Shown here: one piece after another, positions 1 through 9,138 of the stretch
Layout of the letters: each line of letters begins with the position of its first letter
Numbering within the stretch: position 1 is the stretch's first letter
Source of the DNA: Limnephilus marmoratus
Lineage: Eukaryota > Arthropoda > Insecta > Trichoptera > Limnephilidae
NCBI GenBank assembly: GCA_917880885.1
Contig: OU862912.1
Span: forward strand, 49,587,117-49,651,116
Direction: 5' to 3'
DNA length: 64,000 nucleotides
The notes under the pieces: model-generated
What the model saw: the letters and a program-made list of their open reading frames with translations, nothing else
Database searches by the model: none
What the model was told of the DNA's origin: nothing
Program-made: the position numbers and the translations under genes

Positions 1-37
1 GCATCAAATAAGTGGTTTATACAAAGTTAAATTATTT

Positions 38-569
38 CATTTTTCTAAAAAAATATATGTTATTTTTGAAGATAATGTCTAGATGCTGCCCACGCTGAAA
101 CGCAAATTATATGAAATTCCCTTGATAGAAAAAAAATCGCAAAGTATGCTCCGAAAATTATTATAAACACGTTTGTTTCAGTTATTTTACAAGTTATAAT
201 TGTGAAAAAATTCAAAATGTTTCTTTAAATGTTACTTAAGGGAACGTACCCATACTACGTGACCAACATTTTGCAATTTTTAACCCCCCCCCCCCTCCCC
301 CCGGTGACCAAAAACCTATGGCCGCCGCCGCTCATTTGTACCAAGCGTGACATTTTGAAGACCCCCCCCCAAACGTGTCACGTAGTATGGGTACATTCCC
401 TAGGATACCTTCCACGAGAATTTTGCTCTATTTTCATAGAGTCGTGTTTTATTAAACATTTTCGCAATTTTCGCATCGATTTTCATGCTTTAAATGTTAG
501 CGCTCTCCTCTAACATTCGTAATTTCATATCTCTCCATCTTTTTCTTTTTGAGCCCGGTTGCGTGGCCT
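38..569 (+). mobile_element. TTAA-flanked non-autonomous DNA element, copy 1 (partial)
   Basis: This stretch aligns with 54255-54925 over most of its length: shared blocks include AAAAAAATATATGTTATT near the left, the CGTGTTTTATTAAACATTTTCG block, and the right end GCCCGGTTGCGTGGCC followed by TTAA at 570. The left end is degraded or truncated before about position 38. It carries a nested Harbinger-like MITE (240-400). It lacks the second MITE found in the other copy, so it serves as the empty site for that insertion. No coding capacity is seen. TTAA at the boundaries suggests a piggyBac- or Kolobok-type transposase in trans, which is inference. Confidence 0.6.
240..400. mobile_element. PIF/Harbinger-like MITE, copy 1
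   Basis: A 161-bp element with terminal inverted repeats beginning GGGAACGTACCCATACTACG and ending in the reverse complement. Its interior has C-rich runs (285-301, 361-370). It is flanked by TAA (237-239) and TAG (401-403). A second copy in opposite orientation is at 46486-46641 with a clean TAA/TAA duplication. The 3-bp TWA target duplication and the GGG-start are typical of PIF/Harbinger. The superfamily call is inference because no transposase is present. Confidence 0.7.
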
Positions 570-748
570 TAAATGACTGCCATATCACAAAATGTGGACA
601 GAAAAGATAGCATTCACACCTGCTTCAAAATTAATTTAGTTAAATGGTGTTAGCTACATACCGCACGAACGTATACACATTTTTAACATGTCGAGTGAAT
701 GGACTGAGAAAGGAGTGCCTAGTAGATGATTAATATGAGGAGATAATA

Positions 749-1008
749 TTTTTTTTTTTTTTACATTAGTTCCACGCAGGAGGCCCCGAGGAAAATAATT
801 TCACTCAGGACCTATATCATCTTGGGTGATGCTGTGTGGAAGGTCTTTTTAAGGAAGGAAAGGATAGGAAGTTTTGGAAAAGAAAAGGGGTGAACGTATG
901 AATCCATCCCTCCAACCGCGGTGCAAGGCGATGGGTCGAAAGATTCCGACTGGAGAGGATAAAAGTCCTCCTTCAACCAGTCTCTCCATATCTGGCCCGC
1001 TACGCTAC
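749..1008 (-). mobile_element. HP retroposon, 3' half (interrupted copy)
   Basis: Read on the minus strand, this segment runs through the HP body to the two-stem tail and a poly-A (poly-T at 749-762 on the plus strand). It breaks off at the GGCCCGCTACGC block near 1008. The rest of the same family resumes at 4148-4248 in the same orientation. A 24-base direct repeat (727-750 and 4249-4272, two mismatches) brackets the whole, so both pieces are read as one 5'-truncated insertion later split by other elements. Confidence 0.7.
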
Positions 1009-1033
1009 GCAATAGATTAGCAGACACATCTAA

Positions 1034-2854
1034 AAAAGATCTGAATACTGGGTCAATAAAATTGACTCTGAGCGGAAAAATCCACGACGTCTCTGGAACT
1101 CCGTTAAAACTGTCATTGCTGATAATACCGTGCAAACCTCTACAGACATTACTCCGCAGGCCTTTTCTAAGTTTTTCTATGAAAAAATAGAATCCATTCG
1201 CGCCTCCACATCTTCTGCCCCCCCACCAATATTTACAGCCAATTCCAAATGTTCCCTGTCATCATTTAAACCTACAACGCTAGAAGAAGTAGGAAGGTTA
1301 ATTTTAAGTTCGCCTAATAAACAATGTGTTCTTGACCCTATCCCAACTTGGCTCCTCAAGAAATGTAGCGACGTGTTGGCTCCCTTCCTGGTTCACGTGT
1401 TTAATAAGTCCTTAAGTACAGGTGACTTCCCAGAACCACTTAAGTCTGCAGTAGTCACCCCAATCATTAAAAAACCGCAGCTTGATGCCGACAATTTGGG
1501 TAACTACCGACCTGTGTCAAATCTGCCTTTCTTAGCGAAACTACTTGAAAAAATTGTTGCTTCCCAAATAACTTCCCACTTAAACGTGAACAAATTATTT
1601 ACTGATCATCAATCCGCATATCGCAAGTTCCACTCAACAGAAACCGGATTACTTCGTGTCCTGTCAGACATAACTCTTGCCATAGAATCAGGTAAGTTAG
1701 CCCTTCTTTCGCTTTTAGATATGAGCGCCGCATTTGACACCATTGACCACAACTTCCTTATTAAGAGACTAGAAGTAACATTTGGTTTACAGTCTAACAT
1801 AAAAAAATGGCTAAAATCTTATCTATGCAATCGCTCTCAAGCGGTAAAAGTTGGAAACAAACAGTCCAACTTCACGAAACTCTCTTCAGGGGTACCTCAG
1901 GGATCCGTTTTGGGTCCACTTCTTTTCATTCTTTTTACAAATGATGTCGCAAAAATTATCGAGTCATTTGGTCTCTTATCTCACTGTTATGCTGACGATC
2001 AGCAAGTATACTTTTACTGCACACCAGATGAGATCAACGGTCTTAAAATTCGCACAACTGATTGTCTAGAAGCGATCAGTCTTTGGATGTCCTCGAACAA
2101 ACTTAAGTTGAATCCCACAAAGACCGAGTTTCTCTGGGCAGCCACGAAAAGACGCCAACATTTAATAGACTACTCACCAATTTCTATTTCTGGCAGCGAC
2201 GTAATTGCAAAAACAACCGTCAAACTTCTAGGTGTTTATCTGGATTCAGACCTTTCGCTAAAAAGTCAGGTAAATAGGACCGTCAGTACTGGTTTCTTCT
2301 ATCTAAGACAACTTAAATCAGTTCGTAGGAACCTCTCAACAGAGGCAACTAAGCTTCTTGTGAACTCATACATAGTATCACGTCTTGATTACTGTAATGG
2401 CATTTATGCAAGACTTCCTAAATGCCAAACTGATAAACTACAATCAGTGTTCAACGCCGCAGCACGGCTTATTACTGGGGTACCCAAGTTTTCGCACATT
2501 TCGGAACACCTTCGAAATCTTCACTGGCTGAAGTGTCCTGAACGGATCCAATACAAGTTATGCTGGATGGTGTTTAAAGCTCTCAACGAAATGGCTCCAC
2601 CCTATATCTCTGAACTGTGCATTCCGGAAAATATTGGTCTAAGACATTCAACTCTTAGATCAGCGACATCATCTGCAATCGGAAGGTTGAAAGAACCTAA
2701 GCGAAATCCGAACACTAACTTTGGTGATCGTGCTTTCGAAGTATCCGGCCCTGAGGCTTGGAATAAACTTCCTATGGAATTAAGATGTATAACCAGTCCA
2801 ACAGAATTTAGATCCAAACTTAAAACTCACCTATTTAAACACTCATTTCCATAA
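1034..2854 (+). CDS. LINE reverse transcriptase (partial, no endonuclease)
   Basis: The frame is open from just after an in-frame TAA at 1031 to the TAA at 2852-2854. No natural start is evident: the first ATG-like choice would be a GTG at 1130, and homologous-looking sequence continues upstream of it, so the true 5' end is lost. Counting from 1130, visible reverse-transcriptase motifs are NYRPVSNL (125-132), QSAYRKFHSTET (161-172), LDMSAAFDTIDH (196-207, catalytic Asp), GVPQGSVLGPLLF (254-266) and YADD (287-290, catalytic Asp pair). The C-terminal tail follows the CR1/L2 pattern (HISEHLRNLHWL, then AWNKLP). The protein would copy LINE RNA at a nicked target. An A-run at 1032-1037 beside the TAA could mark a frameshift. 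About 600 residues are intact, so the copy is young or well preserved, but it cannot be autonomous without the endonuclease. Confidence 0.85.
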   Translation, partial: KRSEYWVNKIDSERKNPRRLWNSVKTVIADNTVQTSTDITPQAFSKFFYEKIESIRASTSSAPPPIFTANSKCSLSSFKPTTLEEVGRLILSSPNKQCVLDPIPTWLLKKCSDVLAPFLVHVFNKSLSTGDFPEPLKSAVVTPIIKKPQLDADNLGNYRPVSNLPFLAKLLEKIVASQITSHLNVNKLFTDHQSAYRKFHSTETGLLRVLSDITLAIESGKLALLSLLDMSAAFDTIDHNFLIKRLEVTFGLQSNIKKWLKSYLCNRSQAVKVGNKQSNFTKLSSGVPQGSVLGPLLFILFTNDVAKIIESFGLLSHCYADDQQVYFYCTPDEINGLKIRTTDCLEAISLWMSSNKLKLNPTKTEFLWAATKRRQHLIDYSPISISGSDVIAKTTVKLLGVYLDSDLSLKSQVNRTVSTGFFYLRQLKSVRRNLSTEATKLLVNSYIVSRLDYCNGIYARLPKCQTDKLQSVFNAAARLITGVPKFSHISEHLRNLHWLKCPERIQYKLCWMVFKALNEMAPPYISELCIPENIGLRHSTLRSATSSAIGRLKEPKRNPNTNFGDRAFEVSGPEAWNKLPMELRCITSPTEFRSKLKTHLFKHSFP

Positions 2855-3523
2855 ATTCGCTATTTCATTCAAACATTGCTATCCAATCTGTTGTTGAGCG
2901 ATGAATTATCTTTTTGCAGTTGAGATCGACGATTAAATTCATTCATTCATTTAAGATACCTATGCTTTCCTTTAAAAACTGTTAACCCATTACAATCATT
3001 TTCACAACCGTGTTATAAAATTGTAATATTATGTACGAACTTCCTTCTTCTTCTGGCGCTAACAATATTAATATTAAAATACGGTATAAAATAATTTGTA
3101 AAATGTGTAGAATAAAATATCTATGTATGTATACATGTATATATAATATCCTCAAACTGCTTCGACTCTCTTTCTCTGTCTGTACCTATATCTGTAGAGT
3201 TTTGTTGATCACTTGGTAATATTAGATACCTGGCAAAACTAAAAATATTTATTGTTGTATGTAAATACCTATTTTAATTGTAAATCTCTAATTTTAAGTC
3301 ACGGTTGCAAATATTTGTATGTCACCAGTTTTAAGTCAGTAGTAATAAGTCTTAGTTGTAAGTCACTAGCTACATATAAGTCTTAAATGTAGGTTCCTAG
3401 TTATAAGTTTGAATCCTAGTTGTAAGCCTATCGTATTCATTTTATTTTATTGTATGCTTATTATATGTACAGCGCCCTTGAGATGATTTTTCATGAAAAC
3501 GGCGCTTTATAAATCAGCCAAAT
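2855..3523 (+). other. 3' UTR of the L2/CR1-like LINE
   Basis: Non-coding, AT-rich sequence between the reverse-transcriptase stop and the ATT tail. It holds a short 62-codon open frame (3031-3219) without any recognisable feature, and a series of TAAGTC/TTGTAAGT repeats between 3290 and 3430. Confidence 0.6.
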
Positions 3524-3607
3524 ATTATTATTATTATTATTATTATCTGCTGTCAAGGCCTAGAAAAATCACACCCCTAAATCCGGTTGAAACGAAATTC
3601 AGTATAT

Positions 3608-4113
3608 CGTCGCCTCAGTTCTTATTTGTCCAACAGACCATTTTATTTTATGTTCAATCTCTAACTAACTAACTAACTAACCATCACGCCGTTTCCCCGC
3701 AGGGGTAGGCAGAGAGGACGGACCGCCAAACATCCCGGTCTTTGCACACATTCCTTGCCTCGTTTACATTCATACAACGTCTCATACATTCTCTTCTATT
3801 ATTCTGACTCTTGACATGGCCCGACTCAAGTATCTGATTCACTTGGTCGTGCCATGTCTTTCTTGGGCGTCCTCGACTTCTTCTACCATTCACATTCACA
3901 TGTTCAATCTCCATTTTAAAATTAAAAATAAAGTATCGAAAATGATAGTTAATCATTTAACTAAGAACTATTTAAACTAATGAGACCTTTGCCTTTACGG
4001 AAATCTTTATCTTAAACACCTACCATAATGTTTCATTGAAATAATGAATGAAAACCTTCTCCTTGTGTAAAATTTTCTAATGGTCTGTTGGACAAATACG
4101 AACTAAAGCGACG
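3608..4113. mobile_element. MITE with 4-bp target duplication, copy 1
   Basis: Terminal inverted repeats start CGTCGCCTCAGTTCTTA and extend about 35 bp (through GTCCAACAGACCATTTTA). The element is flanked by ATAT on both sides (3604-3607, 4114-4117). Copy 2 at 54615-54871 is flanked by ATTC. It is interrupted by a LINE tail (3662-3899). Four-bp duplications occur in several superfamilies (for example Chapaev and Sola1), so the family is left open. Confidence 0.75.
3662..3899 (-). pseudogene. LINE C-terminal fragment with GTTA-repeat tail (copy 1)
   Basis: On the minus strand this encodes the end of a non-LTR polyprotein: RGRPRKTWHDQVNQ, then CMRRCMNVNEA, then VWRSVLSAYPCGETA and a stop near 3684. 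A short 3' end follows, ending in GTTA repeats (TAAC repeats on the plus strand at 3662-3680). It is flanked by a perfect 12-bp duplication ATGTTCAATCTC (3650-3661 and 3900-3911). It is 5' truncated, as expected for target-primed reverse transcription, and nested in the MITE at 3608-4113. Confidence 0.85.
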
Positions 4114-4147
4114 ATATGTCCCCATATACTGATTTTTTTGGTAAACC

Positions 4148-4248
4148 CTAGTCTCTTTCGATCCTGCCCACCACACTACAGGTGGGCAGAAGCATCGGAC
4201 GCTAAGTCCAGGACAAACCTCACCCCTTGAAGCTAAGTCACCAAACGT
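4148..4248 (-). mobile_element. HP retroposon, 5' part of the interrupted copy
   Basis: Matches the HP segment GGACAAACCTCACCCC ... AAGTCACCAAACG on the minus strand and stops inside the family, so the original insertion was 5' truncated. The right copy of the 24-base flanking duplication begins at 4249. Confidence 0.65.
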
Positions 4249-4272
4249 TGATTAATAAGAAGAGATAATATT

Positions 4273-4985
4273 ATGCAAAAGTTATTGTAAAACAATTGAG
4301 GGACGCTTCAGAAAGATAAAAATGCAAGTTTTTAAGATAAACAAATACCAGAGTCGGATCATGTTGAGAGATGACAATTGCACCGAAAACATAGCAAAAA
4401 TTTGAACCTTTATTAAATTGTGATAGCGTGACGTTTTAAGCCAAATAAATTAACATCAGTGCTACAGTATTACTTTTCACGGGAGAGAGAAAGAGCTCTC
4501 GCAAAACAGCATCTGGGTACAGAGAGATTTAAAGCCGGACTCCAACAAATGAACCTGCAGAGAGAAATAAAAAGGGCGACGAAAAACAAGAGATAAAGCC
4601 AACACAAGAGATACAGTCCGCGCAACAGCCAGCGGGGTCGCGGTAACTGGTGGCCGGTGATGTATTAACGGCTGCGGAGGGAAAATTTATACTTTCTCGC
4701 GAATGACTTACTTTTATTGGTCAGTTTTACAGGTGTTGCCGATAATCTTAACCATAAAGTAGAACTCTTTGGGTATTAAGCAGAAAAATTACTCTATCAC
4801 GGAGAGTTCTAGCCAGCTAGGCGTCGCGAAAATTACAAAACTGAAATTTAAAAATTGAATGTTTTGAGTTCGCAACGTCATTATTTCCCCTACGAGACAC
4901 AAAGCTTTGAAATATGCAACTATAAAAAAAAACAAGACGTCAAAATGTTTGTTCCAAATCATTCTTAGAGATAAAAAATTTCGAT
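4273..4985. other. Unassigned intergenic sequence
   Basis: No coding signal or repeat copy recognised. It includes a purine-rich stretch (about 4480-4620) and a short GC-rich block (4610-4685). Confidence 0.4.
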
Positions 4986-5330
4986 TTTTTTTTACAATAG
5001 CTTCACGCAGGAGGCCCTAAGAAAAATATTTTCATCTTTGGGAATGCTGTGTTGAGGGTCTTTTAAAGGAGAGGAAATTCTGGGAAGGGTAAGTATTGAG
5101 GGGTGGTAGGAATCTGAGGGTCAGTGGGAGAGACGTACGTATGAATCCATCCCTCCCACTGCGGTGCAAGGCGAAGTTACAAAAGAATTCTACCAGAGAG
5201 GTTACAAGATCTCCCTCAACAGTCTCTCTCGATCCAGTGGTGGGCAGACACATTCGCCTCCAAGATCCATACAAACCTTACCCCATAAACCCGGGCACCC
5301 CTGCTAGGTCCACAAACGAAGCGAACCACA
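4986..5330 (-). mobile_element. HP retroposon
   Basis: Poly-T at 4986-4993, then the tail stems (CACGCAGGAGGCCCTAAG) with one arm of the inner stem decayed. The family body follows up to AAACGAAGCGAACCACA. The 5'-most ~90 bases (CAATTTGGGAGG end) are absent. Confidence 0.8.
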
Positions 5331-5386
5331 AGTTAAAAGTATTTACTTCTTCAAACTTCGCAAATTTATTTTGTGGCATCATTTTT

Positions 5387-5952
5387 CATATAATGAATAA
5401 CTTATTACTTTGTATAAAACCACTATATTTAAAACAATATCAACATGTTTCGACAACAATGTTGTCTTCATCAGGATATGTTACTATGATAAATGAAAAA
5501 CAAGTATAGACAAATTAAAATAAATTATAACATAGACAAAATATTAAAAAGTAGAGGTGATTAATTACTTACTAATCATAAAAATAGTTATACAAAATTA
5601 AATTTAAAAATTATTTAAGGAAAAATAAAATTGCATTTAGATAATAAAATTTTTTAAGAATAATTAATTAAAATAATTAGTCTAAATTAAATAATTAGTA
5701 AGTAATTAATCACCTCTACTTTTTAATATTTTGTCTATGTTATAATTTATTTTAATTTGTCTATACTTGTTTTTCATTTATCATAGTAACATATCCTGAT
5801 GAAGACAACATTGTTGTCGAAACAGGTTGATATTGTTTTAAATCTCTCTCTCTGGTTTCAATCCTGAGATTGGTTTGCAGCAATGTCATCTATTCGTTTC
5901 TTCCAGTGTTTTAAATATAGTGGTTTTATACAAAGTAATAAGTTATTCATTA
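5387..5952. repeat. Large inverted repeat (two ~187-bp arms)
   Basis: Arms at about 5387-5576 and 5695-5952 are near-identical reverse complements around an AT-rich centre of roughly 120 bp. The right arm is longer because of a 63-bp insertion (5844-5906). Each arm contains CTGATGA, a 6-bp hairpin GACAAC/GTTGTC and GAAAC. The structure fits a foldback element or two retroelement ends joined tail to tail, possibly Penelope-like. No protein is encoded. Confidence 0.75.
5844..5906 (-). mobile_element. 63-bp retroposed fragment with CT/GA tail
   Basis: Inserted in the right arm of the palindrome and flanked by TGTTTTAAAT on both sides (5834-5843, 5907-5916). The left arm lacks it and so is the empty site. 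The CTCTCTCTCT run is the likely 3' tail. The remainder (GGTTTGCAGCAATGTCATC) looks like a LINE or SINE 3' end. Confidence 0.7.
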
Positions 5953-6004
5953 TATTAAAAGTATTTCTTTAACAAAATAAACTTTTAACCATTGAAGACA
6001 TAAT

Positions 6005-6110
6005 AGCGAGTAAATATAAAAAAGAAAAATCAGAAAAAGGTTCGGTCGCATCTAGGAATTGAACACAGGACCTAAGCCTTGCCGAGGCGTGGGTCGTATG
6101 CCTGACGAAA
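6005..6110 (-). mobile_element. tRNA-headed SINE fragment (second SINE family)
   Basis: The minus strand carries a decayed B-box-like GTTCAATTCC followed by AGATGCGACCGAA and a TTTTTCTGATTTT stretch. The same arrangement occurs at 41376-41450 with an intact GGGTTCGAATCCC. Confidence 0.5.
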
Positions 6111-6214
6111 CCAGTTGTATAGCTACTGTATGTTAAAAAGCGAATAAAACTTCTGTACACCATTTTTAACGGTTGAAGTGAAGTGTTGTGAATTTGATTG
6201 ACAGCCTGGGTTCT

Positions 6215-6484
6215 CATTGCCTCGCAAACTCTGTACTGCCATCAATAGGATAAGGTGCTCCCATAGCCGTTGTGCTCACATGATGCATAGATGGGGCCTT
6301 AAAGAGTCGGCGAAGTGTGAATGCGGTGCGGTGCAAACCACCGAACATGTTGTCAACGAATGCCCGCTCCATTCATTCCCCGGCGGGATTGATGAGGTCC
6401 ACAGGTCAACGCCTGAGGCCCTAGACTGGCTCGTAGACCTAGATGTCCCCCTCTGACCCCCCACCATACGTAAGAAGAAGAAGA
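6215..6484 (+). pseudogene. LINE C-terminal fragment (Cys/His tail) with GAA-repeat 3' end
   Basis: The 80-codon frame (6217-6456) reads AINRIRCSHSRC, HRWGLKESAKCECGAVQTTEH and NECPLHSFPGG, then ALDWLVDLDVPL and a stop. This is the CxCG...TxxHxxxECP tail found at the C terminus of many arthropod non-LTR polyproteins. A GAA microsatellite (6469-6485) closes it, as in the LINE tails at 12871, 16777 and 62718. It is 5' truncated and non-functional. Confidence 0.8.
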
Positions 6485-6684
6485 ATTTTGATTAACGTTT
6501 TGGTAAATATTTTTCACATGTCATGTTACAATCTTGGCAGAATTAAATAATATTAAACTACTATTGGACCTATTGGTACGGTATTGATACAAATGTGGGA
6601 TGTAATGACGTCGTCAGGCGTTTGAACTGTAAATAATTTATATTATACGCCTATAAGTGTACAAATTCGCCGATTATTCTGGCA

Positions 6685-7014
6685 TCATACCACGGATTGC
6701 ATCATATTGGTCAAAATGGGTAGCATTACGTTGATCGTTTGTCGATCATCATACGAAAATGTTTCAAAGTGCCAACTAAAAGCGGTGACGTTCATCAAAA
6801 AGTTCCAGGAGCGGCCAAAGTTGGCTATCAAATTTGATGGACGATCAGGGATGTAACCCTGTCCGCGAAACTCATAGATCAAGTTGGGGTCTGGCGAGAC
6901 AGGCGATCTATCAGAAACTTGCAACGAAGAAGATAAGGCGAATATTTTCAAGAAATTAAAGCATGCTTCCGTAGATATCTGATTTATATTAGTTGGGGAT
7001 TTAAAGTCAACCAA
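6685..7014 (-). other. Unrecognised 109-codon open frame
   Basis: An open frame starting at ATG with mixed composition (for example YEFRGQGYIPDRPSN and NVTAFSWHFETFSYDD). I do not recognise the family and see no signal peptide or membrane segment. It could be a gene exon, a fragment of an unrecognised element, or chance. A splice or promoter context is not evident. Confidence 0.2.
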
Positions 7015-7094
7015 CTCTTTGGACTAAAGCAGACGTGTAGCAAAACCGAGTCCATGGGCGAAAGCAAACATGAATAATAAATATCGTGTCCTCG

Positions 7095-7270
7095 AATAGC
7101 GATTCGGAGGTCGCAGGTTCAAATCACGGCGTACGCAGACAAATTTTATTCGATTGATTGGTGTTTTAATAACTTTATAATTTAAAATAATATAAGGTAT
7201 ATTTGCACTCTCCAGAGTGGAAGATACAGATTCAGAATTGAAACGCTGCTTGAAAAGGCCTTTCCTTGGA
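7095..7270 (+). mobile_element. tS SINE (tRNA-headed), 5' part
   Basis: Starts within the tRNA-like head (GGAGGTCGCAGGTTCAAATC, a B box with changes). It continues with the AAATTTTATTCGATTGATT linker and the CCAGAGTGGAAGATAC and TTCAGAATTGAAACG blocks of the family. It is split from its 3' part (7586-7745) by a MITE at 7284-7585. Confidence 0.75.
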
Positions 7271-7283
7271 GATCTAGGATAGC

Positions 7284-7585
7284 AGTGGAGGTCCGTGAGT
7301 TTTCAGTGAGTTAGAGTACGACATTACAGAAAAATACGACTTTACTGATGTTGTTGTAGCAGAAAATTAATTTATTTTTTTTTTCAATTCAAATTTTTGC
7401 ACGGAGGTCTTTTAGTATGTGGATGCGGCGCATCCCTTGACTAAAAGAATCCTGAAAATCTTCATAAAAAAGTTGAAATTTTGACAAAAAAATAAAATTC
7501 ATTTTTAGCTACAACAACGTCAATAACATCATATTTTTCAATCTTAGCGCTCCAGCTCACTGAAAACTGACGGACCGCCAATGCT
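7284..7585. mobile_element. 302-bp MITE nested in a tS SINE
   Basis: Long inverted ends of about 110 bp: left GGAGGTCCGTGAGTTTTCAG, right the complement of GGCGGTCCGTCAGTTTTC. A GGATAGC duplication flanks it (7277-7283, 7586-7592), and the uninterrupted SINE consensus reads CTGAATAGCCAGG at this point. A 7-8 bp duplication would suit hAT, but the exact ends are uncertain. Confidence 0.7.
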
Positions 7586-7745
7586 GGATAGCCAGGTACT
7601 TCCCCGCCTTCCTCTTCCTCATCTCCTTTCCCTCCCCAGTTACCTTCAGCCTCACAACATACCCCAACTGGGGTTGCCACAGTCTCACTGGCTCCAGATG
7701 GGAGCAGTTGGGACTCTTGTGAGGTATTCACACAAAAAATATAGG
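7586..7745 (+). mobile_element. tS SINE, 3' part
   Basis: Carries the family 3' blocks TAGCCAGGTACTTCCC, CAGCCTCACAACATACCCC and TCTCACTGGCTCCAGA and ends GTATTCACACAAAAAA. Continues the copy that begins at 7095. Confidence 0.8.
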
Positions 7746-7854
7746 TAAGTTTCATCTATCTTAATCACAGATATTTCATTCGTACTAGTCGTTAATTTAG
7801 AAATAAATAAATAAAAAAAAAACTATAGCATCGTTAAATATATATTTTTTATGT

Positions 7855-8052
7855 GATACCAAGACAAGAATTCCAGAACCCCGAGCAAGTGGTACTGACA
7901 TTCCCGTTTTAGAAAGTGTTGCGACGACAGAGAATGGGGGGGGAAGAGAAGACGAAGCTGTCTTTCCAGATCTAGTCACTAAAACCATTTAGCCACAAGC
8001 AACGTTTCGGGTTGTCATTTCTTAGGTGGGATCTTCCACTATGGAACAAAGT
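7855..8052 (-). mobile_element. Degenerate tS SINE
   Basis: Weak but ordered matches on the minus strand: CAGATCTAGTCACTAAAA, AGCAACGTTTC and ATCTTCCACTATGGAAC occur in the same order and spacing as in intact copies. The segment 7863-7950 is too diverged to be certain. Confidence 0.5.
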
Positions 8053-8523
8053 TTTCCAACAGCGAAAAGGTTTAATTTTCGAATACAATGTTACACATAT
8101 TTGATTCATTAAAAGGTGTGTGTGTGAGGCTGGACTCGGGGTGACTAAGTTTGGTTTTATGTTATAATATCAAATTAGTATAAATCGAAAAAGAATTCAA
8201 AAATTTAAATGAAACCTGGTGCCAGTGACGCAAAAAAGTGCAGCAAGAAAGTACGAACAATAACGTGGGCGGCGCGGGCGGCGGCGGCCATTATCGATCT
8301 GCTTGGAAAAAGAAACAGTCATTAGTCCCAAATGGCGAGGGCTGGCGGGAAAACAAAAACAAAGTAAATAACGAAGTACCTCCTGCTATTATTATTGTTT
8401 TCAGCGTGGAGCTTAGTAAAACATTGGTCGTAATGCGTACAGACTATTCGAATAGATTATTTCGAGGCATGTTTTAAAAAAAAAACTATCGCTGACTCTA
8501 GGTTTTTTATCTAAATTTTTACA
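8053..8523. other. Unassigned sequence with a short GGC-rich block
   Basis: Contains a GGC-rich stretch (8261-8292) in otherwise AT-rich DNA and a 79-codon frame around it with no recognisable features. Such a block could be 5' exon or promoter DNA, but nothing else supports a gene. Confidence 0.3.
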
Positions 8524-8885
8524 ATCAATAACCTCTGCCGTAGATCGCCCGTAATTGGTTCGCTACGTTTGGTGAGTTAGCAGGGGTATCCTTAGGTTAG
8601 TTCTGTCCACTAACTGCGTGGCGGGCTGGATCGGGAGGAATAGAGACAACAGGACTCACTCGACCCATCGCGTTGCACCGTATTCAAATATCCGACACTC
8701 TTAGATCTACTGTCCACATATTCCTACTCACCCCTCTACATTTTTCCTTCCCAGAACTTCCTCTCCTTCCTTTCAATTAAACGACTCTCCTCGTGGCTCA
8801 TGGCATCCCCAAAGATAACACAGGCATTAAGGAAATTATTTTCTTCTAGCTTCTAGGCTTCATGTGTATAGCTATTGTAAAATAG
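8524..8885 (+). mobile_element. HP retroposon (diverged)
   Basis: Begins near the ATAACCAACACC block (ATAACCTCTGCCGTAG). It contains GGTTCGCTACGTTTGGTG, TTAGCAGGGGT and CTTCCCAGAACTTCCTC, and ends with a decayed tail (CATCCCCAAAGATAACAC ... TATTGTAAAA). The inner tail stem is no longer complementary. Confidence 0.8.
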
Positions 8886-8937
8886 CCTTACAAAAACAGA
8901 TTACGGGTTACGAAATCGTGAATTCAAGTTTTATTCC

Positions 8938-9138
8938 GAATTGGGAGGGATGGATTTAAACGTTCGTCACTCTTAGACCCACTGACCCCCAGATTCCTAC
9001 CCACCCCTCATACCTTTTTTCTTCCCAGAACTTCCTCTCTCTCATTTGAATGAACAGATCCTCATCACAGCATCCCCATTATGACAAAGATGATTTTGTT
9101 TTCCTCGGATCCTCCAGTGTGGAGCTAATTAAAAATAA
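8938..9138 (+). mobile_element. HP retroposon, 3' half
   Basis: Starts at GGGAGGGATGGATT, carries CACTGACCCCCAGATTCC and CTTCCCAGAACTTCCTC, and ends with the tail CAGTGTGGAGCTAATTAAAAA. Confidence 0.8.

Larger units (their letters stand above)
1009..3547 (+). mobile_element. 5'-truncated non-LTR retrotransposon (L2/CR1-like)
   Basis: The LINE copy comprises the reverse-transcriptase reading frame, a ~690-base 3' UTR and a 3' end GTACAGCGCCCTTGAG ... GGCGCTTTATAAAT followed by an ATT microsatellite (about 3524-3546). The endonuclease and any ORF1 are missing, so it is 5' truncated. The same 3' end is present, inverted, at 57943-58022. Microsatellite tails instead of poly-A are known for CR1/L2-type LINEs. 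It sits inside an older HP copy. Confidence 0.8.

Noticed and set aside
1130..2854. Host reverse-transcriptase gene or telomerase-like gene
   Set aside because: Motif order and the CR1/L2-type tail, 3' UTR and ATT microsatellite mark it as a truncated LINE.
5796..5823. Active hammerhead ribozyme
   Set aside because: The extra A after CTGATGA and absence of a clear third stem and cleavage site break the core; kept only as a resemblance.
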